Part shown: positions 61,615 to 64,000 of the stretch, piece after piece
Numbering within the stretch: the first letter of the stretch is position 1
Layout of the letters: each line of letters opens with the position of its first letter
Source: Salisapilia sapeloensis
Lineage: Eukaryota; Oomycota; Peronosporomycetes; Peronosporales; Salisapiliaceae
Assembly: GCA_023334545.1 (NCBI GenBank)
Contig: JAADVB010000087.1
Location: forward strand, 1-64,000
Reading direction: 5' to 3'
Length of the DNA: 64,000 nucleotides
Position numbers and translations under genes: made by a program
Notes under the pieces: model-generated
Database searches by the model: none
Seen by the model: the letters and a program-made list of their open reading frames with translations, nothing else
Told to the model about the DNA's origin: nothing

Positions 61615-63378
61615 ATGGCGTTAAATCGTACGAATCAGACGACAGATAAAAAACACTGGAGACGAACCAAACGTGAAGAGATGCAGGACGTCGAGGAGTG
61701 GGCCAGGAAGCAGCTCGAGGCACTCGGTGTCGACGCTGTATTCGCTCCGTATGTAGTTGGGATTGCCAATTCGGAAGACGAGGATGAATTTAGCATTCGA
61801 GAGAGTGTACGCGAAGTGCTTTTGGGATCTCTACCACCGGAAAACGAGGTCTGGTCATTCGTCCGATTTTCCATTTGTATTGCACTCACGCTCTATCTAG
61901 GCAAAGGCAGAGACGTTTGTACAGGATCTGCTGAAATACACATCCAATCCATCTCTGCTAGAGCATATCACTCCTGTAGAGTCGCCAAGCGCAGCCAGTT
62001 CATCTACTTGTGCGGATAATGATGCGGATAGTAGAGATGGTCATTTGGATGTGCAAAAGGAGAATGAGGTGCCTGCTGAAAGTAAGAAGCTAGAGGAGGC
62101 TCCGGTCGATGAAGAGCTAAAGCCCTCTGCTTCGACATTCGTACCTGGTGCTTGGGTACGCATCCTCCATCTCTTCCTTTGAATGAGTACTTAAAATGCG
62201 ATAGGAAGAAGCAGAGGTGGAAGAAGAAACAGAGGTAGAAGAGGAAACACCAGAAGACGAGAGCTCCTTCTTTTGGTCTGTTGCGTATGACGTGAGTAGA
62301 TGTTTCGAATAGGAAAGACACGTAGGACTGATGAAAGAGATAGATGGTCAACCAACTACAGCTCAAGTTTCCAGATATACCTCCAGACCGTCTGTCCGAC
62401 CTGCTGCGAGAGGTAGACCTCGATTCAGATCGAGCTCACGCTGTCATGAAAGCCACGTTGGAAAAGGAGTCGCAGCCAGGGTCGCAAGTCTGCCGCCACT
62501 TTCTGTCGGGAGACTGCCGACGTGCCGACTGCATGTTCCTCCACGAGACAAACGCCGTGGCATGTCGCTTCTGGCTCCGAGGCGCTTGTCTTCAGCCGAA
62601 CGACTGCCCCTTTGCTCATTTCTTTGTCGAAGCAGACCACATTCGTCCTGGCGACATGGACGACAGTGAGGACGAAAGTGAAGAGCCGCTGGATATCGCT
62701 CAAGAAGACCATTTTCCATCCCTCTCCTCCTCCTCTAGCTCTTCAAGTTCTCTGTCCATGAACTTTGCCAAGGCCGTGTCCCTCCACCCGGCTGCAACTC
62801 CCGTTCAATCTACCAACGTGTCGTTCAAGTCGAGCAAACGTCCTCCTGTTCCTCGCATGAACCCTTCGAGATGGGTCGAGACAGGTCAGGCTGTCGGCGA
62901 TCAGTACAAAAAGCTTCGACAACAAGCGTACGAGTACGCATGTGCTCGAAACCAGTGCTTTATGAAAGCCACTGAAGCGTTTAAGATGAATAAAAAGTCC
63001 GAGGCGAGGAGTCTGTCCATCCAAGGACACGACTACAATGGCAAGATGAAGCACTACCACTATCTCGCTGCCTCGGCCATCTTCGATGCGAGGAACCCAC
63101 ACCGACAGATTTACGATGAGAAGCTGCTGGACTTGCATGGTTTGCACGTCGCAGAGGCTGTCGAGTTGCTTTCGTACTTGCTTCCGAAGCTGACGGACGA
63201 AGGACTGGAAGCCATCTACCTCGTCACGGGCTCTGGACACCACTCGAAAGGTCCGCAGTCGACTGCGAGACTCCTTCCGGCCGTCCAGCAGTACCTACAG
63301 ACCGACGGGTACAACTATTCCAAGGTAAAAGACGCTCGAGGGTACATCGGTATGCTCCTCGTAGACCTACAATGGTAA
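61615..63378 (+). CDS. PAM2-CUE-CCCH-Smr RNA-associated protein
   Basis: Four exons, all phase 0: 61615-61848, 61901-62155, 62205-62291 and 62344-63378; introns 52, 49 and 52 bp; 536 residues. The N-terminus (EEWARKQLEALGVDAVFAPY) resembles CCDC43. It is followed by a PAM2-like poly(A)-binding-protein motif (LKPSASTFVPGAW, about 151-163), an acidic linker, a CUE-like helix set (LQLKFPDIPPDRLSDLL), two CCCH zinc fingers (C-x7-C-x4-C-x3-H and C-x7-C-x5-C-x3-H, about 240-290), a DUF1771 helix pair (about 380-440) and a C-terminal Smr domain (LDLHGLHVAEAVELL to VTGSGHHSKG). Smr domains can be RNA endonucleases; plant CID7 has PAM2, CUE and Smr. Probably a factor acting on translated mRNA. Confidence 0.85.
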
Positions 63379-63443
63379 AAAGAACAATGACAGCAAGCTT
63401 CTTACATTGTAGCGAGAATCCAAGTCTAAATGATGAAACGTTT

Positions 63444-63941
63444 TTATTCTTCTTCCGCTTGCGGCTGCTTAAGCGTAATGGCCATGGAGCCGACGCTGAT
63501 GACACCTGCTCCGGCAAAAATCGCCATGCTCATCTTGGGCGAGTCCGCGTTGTTAATGAACTCGGGCTTGTTGTCCCACACCTCCTGGCGAATCGCAGCT
63601 AGCGTGTGGTACGTCAAAGGGAAGGCCACGAAGAACTTGGAGATGGGCGCAAAGCCAGGGATGACCGTCTGGGCAGCGTGGATCGCCGACGTCACGTCTC
63701 CCCCGATGAGGGCGAAGGCGCTTCCGGCGGCGAAGCCGGCCGACATGCCCATGCCCGTGAATCGGTTTGAAATGGACGAGATGGCCGTGATCGGGAAGCT
63801 GTATATTTCGACATGAGGAGACACAGGGCGGCCGAGCTTGGCTTGCTGCTCGGTGTACGTCTGGCTTGAGGCCGTCGCGACGGAACGCGAGGCCGTGGTC
63901 TTGGCGACGCTGACCACCTTCTTACTCGCCTGGAGACTCAT
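63444..63941 (-). CDS. SDHC: Succinate dehydrogenase cytochrome b subunit
   Basis: A 165-residue mitochondrial inner-membrane protein, the cytochrome b560 anchor of complex II. The N-terminal 35 residues are rich in Lys, Arg, Ser and Ala (KKVVSVAKTTASRSVATA), as expected for import. RPVSPHVEIYSFPITAISSI and SNRFTGMGM match the quinone-site and family signature, and the second helix carries the heme ligand in FPLTYHTLAAIRQEVWD. The second histidine usual in the GIRH motif is glutamine here. Three transmembrane helices are predicted. It is convergent with the PAM2-Smr gene, 65 bp between stop codons. Confidence 0.9.
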   Translation of the reverse strand: MSLQASKKVVSVAKTTASRSVATASSQTYTEQQAKLGRPVSPHVEIYSFPITAISSISNRFTGMGMSAGFAAGSAFALIGGDVTSAIHAAQTVIPGFAPISKFFVAFPLTYHTLAAIRQEVWDNKPEFINNADSPKMSMAIFAGAGVISVGSMAITLKQPQAEEE

Positions 63942-64000
63942 TTTTTACGTATTTGGACCGGCGGAATTTGCGGTTCAGAGCCATCGTACTTGTTCGAGAG

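Noticed and set aside
1-64000. CRISPR arrays, operons, ribosome binding sites, tRNA or rRNA genes
   Set aside because: The DNA is eukaryotic, with introns and monocistronic genes, and no RNA gene signature was recognised by eye.

Overview
This window is nuclear DNA from an oomycete (stramenopile). The genes carry one to six short GT-AG introns, nearly all 46-96 bp. Start codons lie a few tens of bases downstream of oomycete-type initiator/FPR core promoter elements. The products fit the group: a folate/biopterin-type transporter, a myosin ending in a PX domain, an LRR receptor-TKL kinase relic, and plant-like FKBP12 and Pin1. Genes for epsilon-tubulin, a CEP164-like distal-appendage protein and an axonemal dynein heavy chain imply a lineage that still builds flagellated zoospores. 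I cannot assign a genus.

Layout. 1-480: gene-free start with a perfect palindrome repeat. 0.5-18 kb: dense housekeeping block with transporter (-), epsilon-tubulin (-, 5 exons), C2H2 zinc finger (+), histidyl-tRNA synthetase with a lyase-like N-terminus (-), MFSD9-like transporter (+, 7 exons), mitochondrial cobalamin adenosyltransferase (-), SLC18B1-like transporter (+), REV7 (-, 3 exons), SNAPC1-like protein (+) and a TPR-PH protein (+). 18-25 kb: CEP164-like giant coiled-coil gene, then a tandem duplication of an aberrant ARF-like GTPase that also copied the last exon end of the CEP164 gene. 25-34 kb: a small coiled-coil-PX protein (-) resembling a detached myosin tail, a ferric-reductase/NADPH-oxidase-type protein (+), the full PX myosin (+) and a five-exon Pin1 (-). 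34-43 kb: gene-poor island with two related secreted serine proteases (-) flanking a dead LRR receptor kinase (-) and dispersed palindromic repeats. 43-64 kb: single-exon 12.3-kb dynein heavy chain (-), Maf pyrophosphatase (+), a head-to-head pair of MBOAT acyltransferases, a small secreted sushi-domain protein (+), FKBP12 (-), a PAM2-CUE-CCCH-Smr protein (+) and SDHC (-).

Themes. Seven gene pairs are arranged head-to-head over roughly 80-400 bp between start codons. Three basal body/flagellum genes, DNA-repair (REV7), snRNA transcription (SNAPC1), mitochondrial (MMAB, SDHC) and lipid-remodelling (MBOAT) functions share the block. The most unusual items are the lyase-like/HisRS fusion, the ARF pair that has lost the catalytic glutamine, the acidic D-x-L-x-E-L-E repeats in the SNAPC1 homologue, the PX-tail paralogue, and the receptor kinase whose nonsense codons all fit C:G to T:A transitions. 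Exon boundaries were deduced by eye from splice signals, reading-frame closure and remembered family alignments; none has transcript support here.
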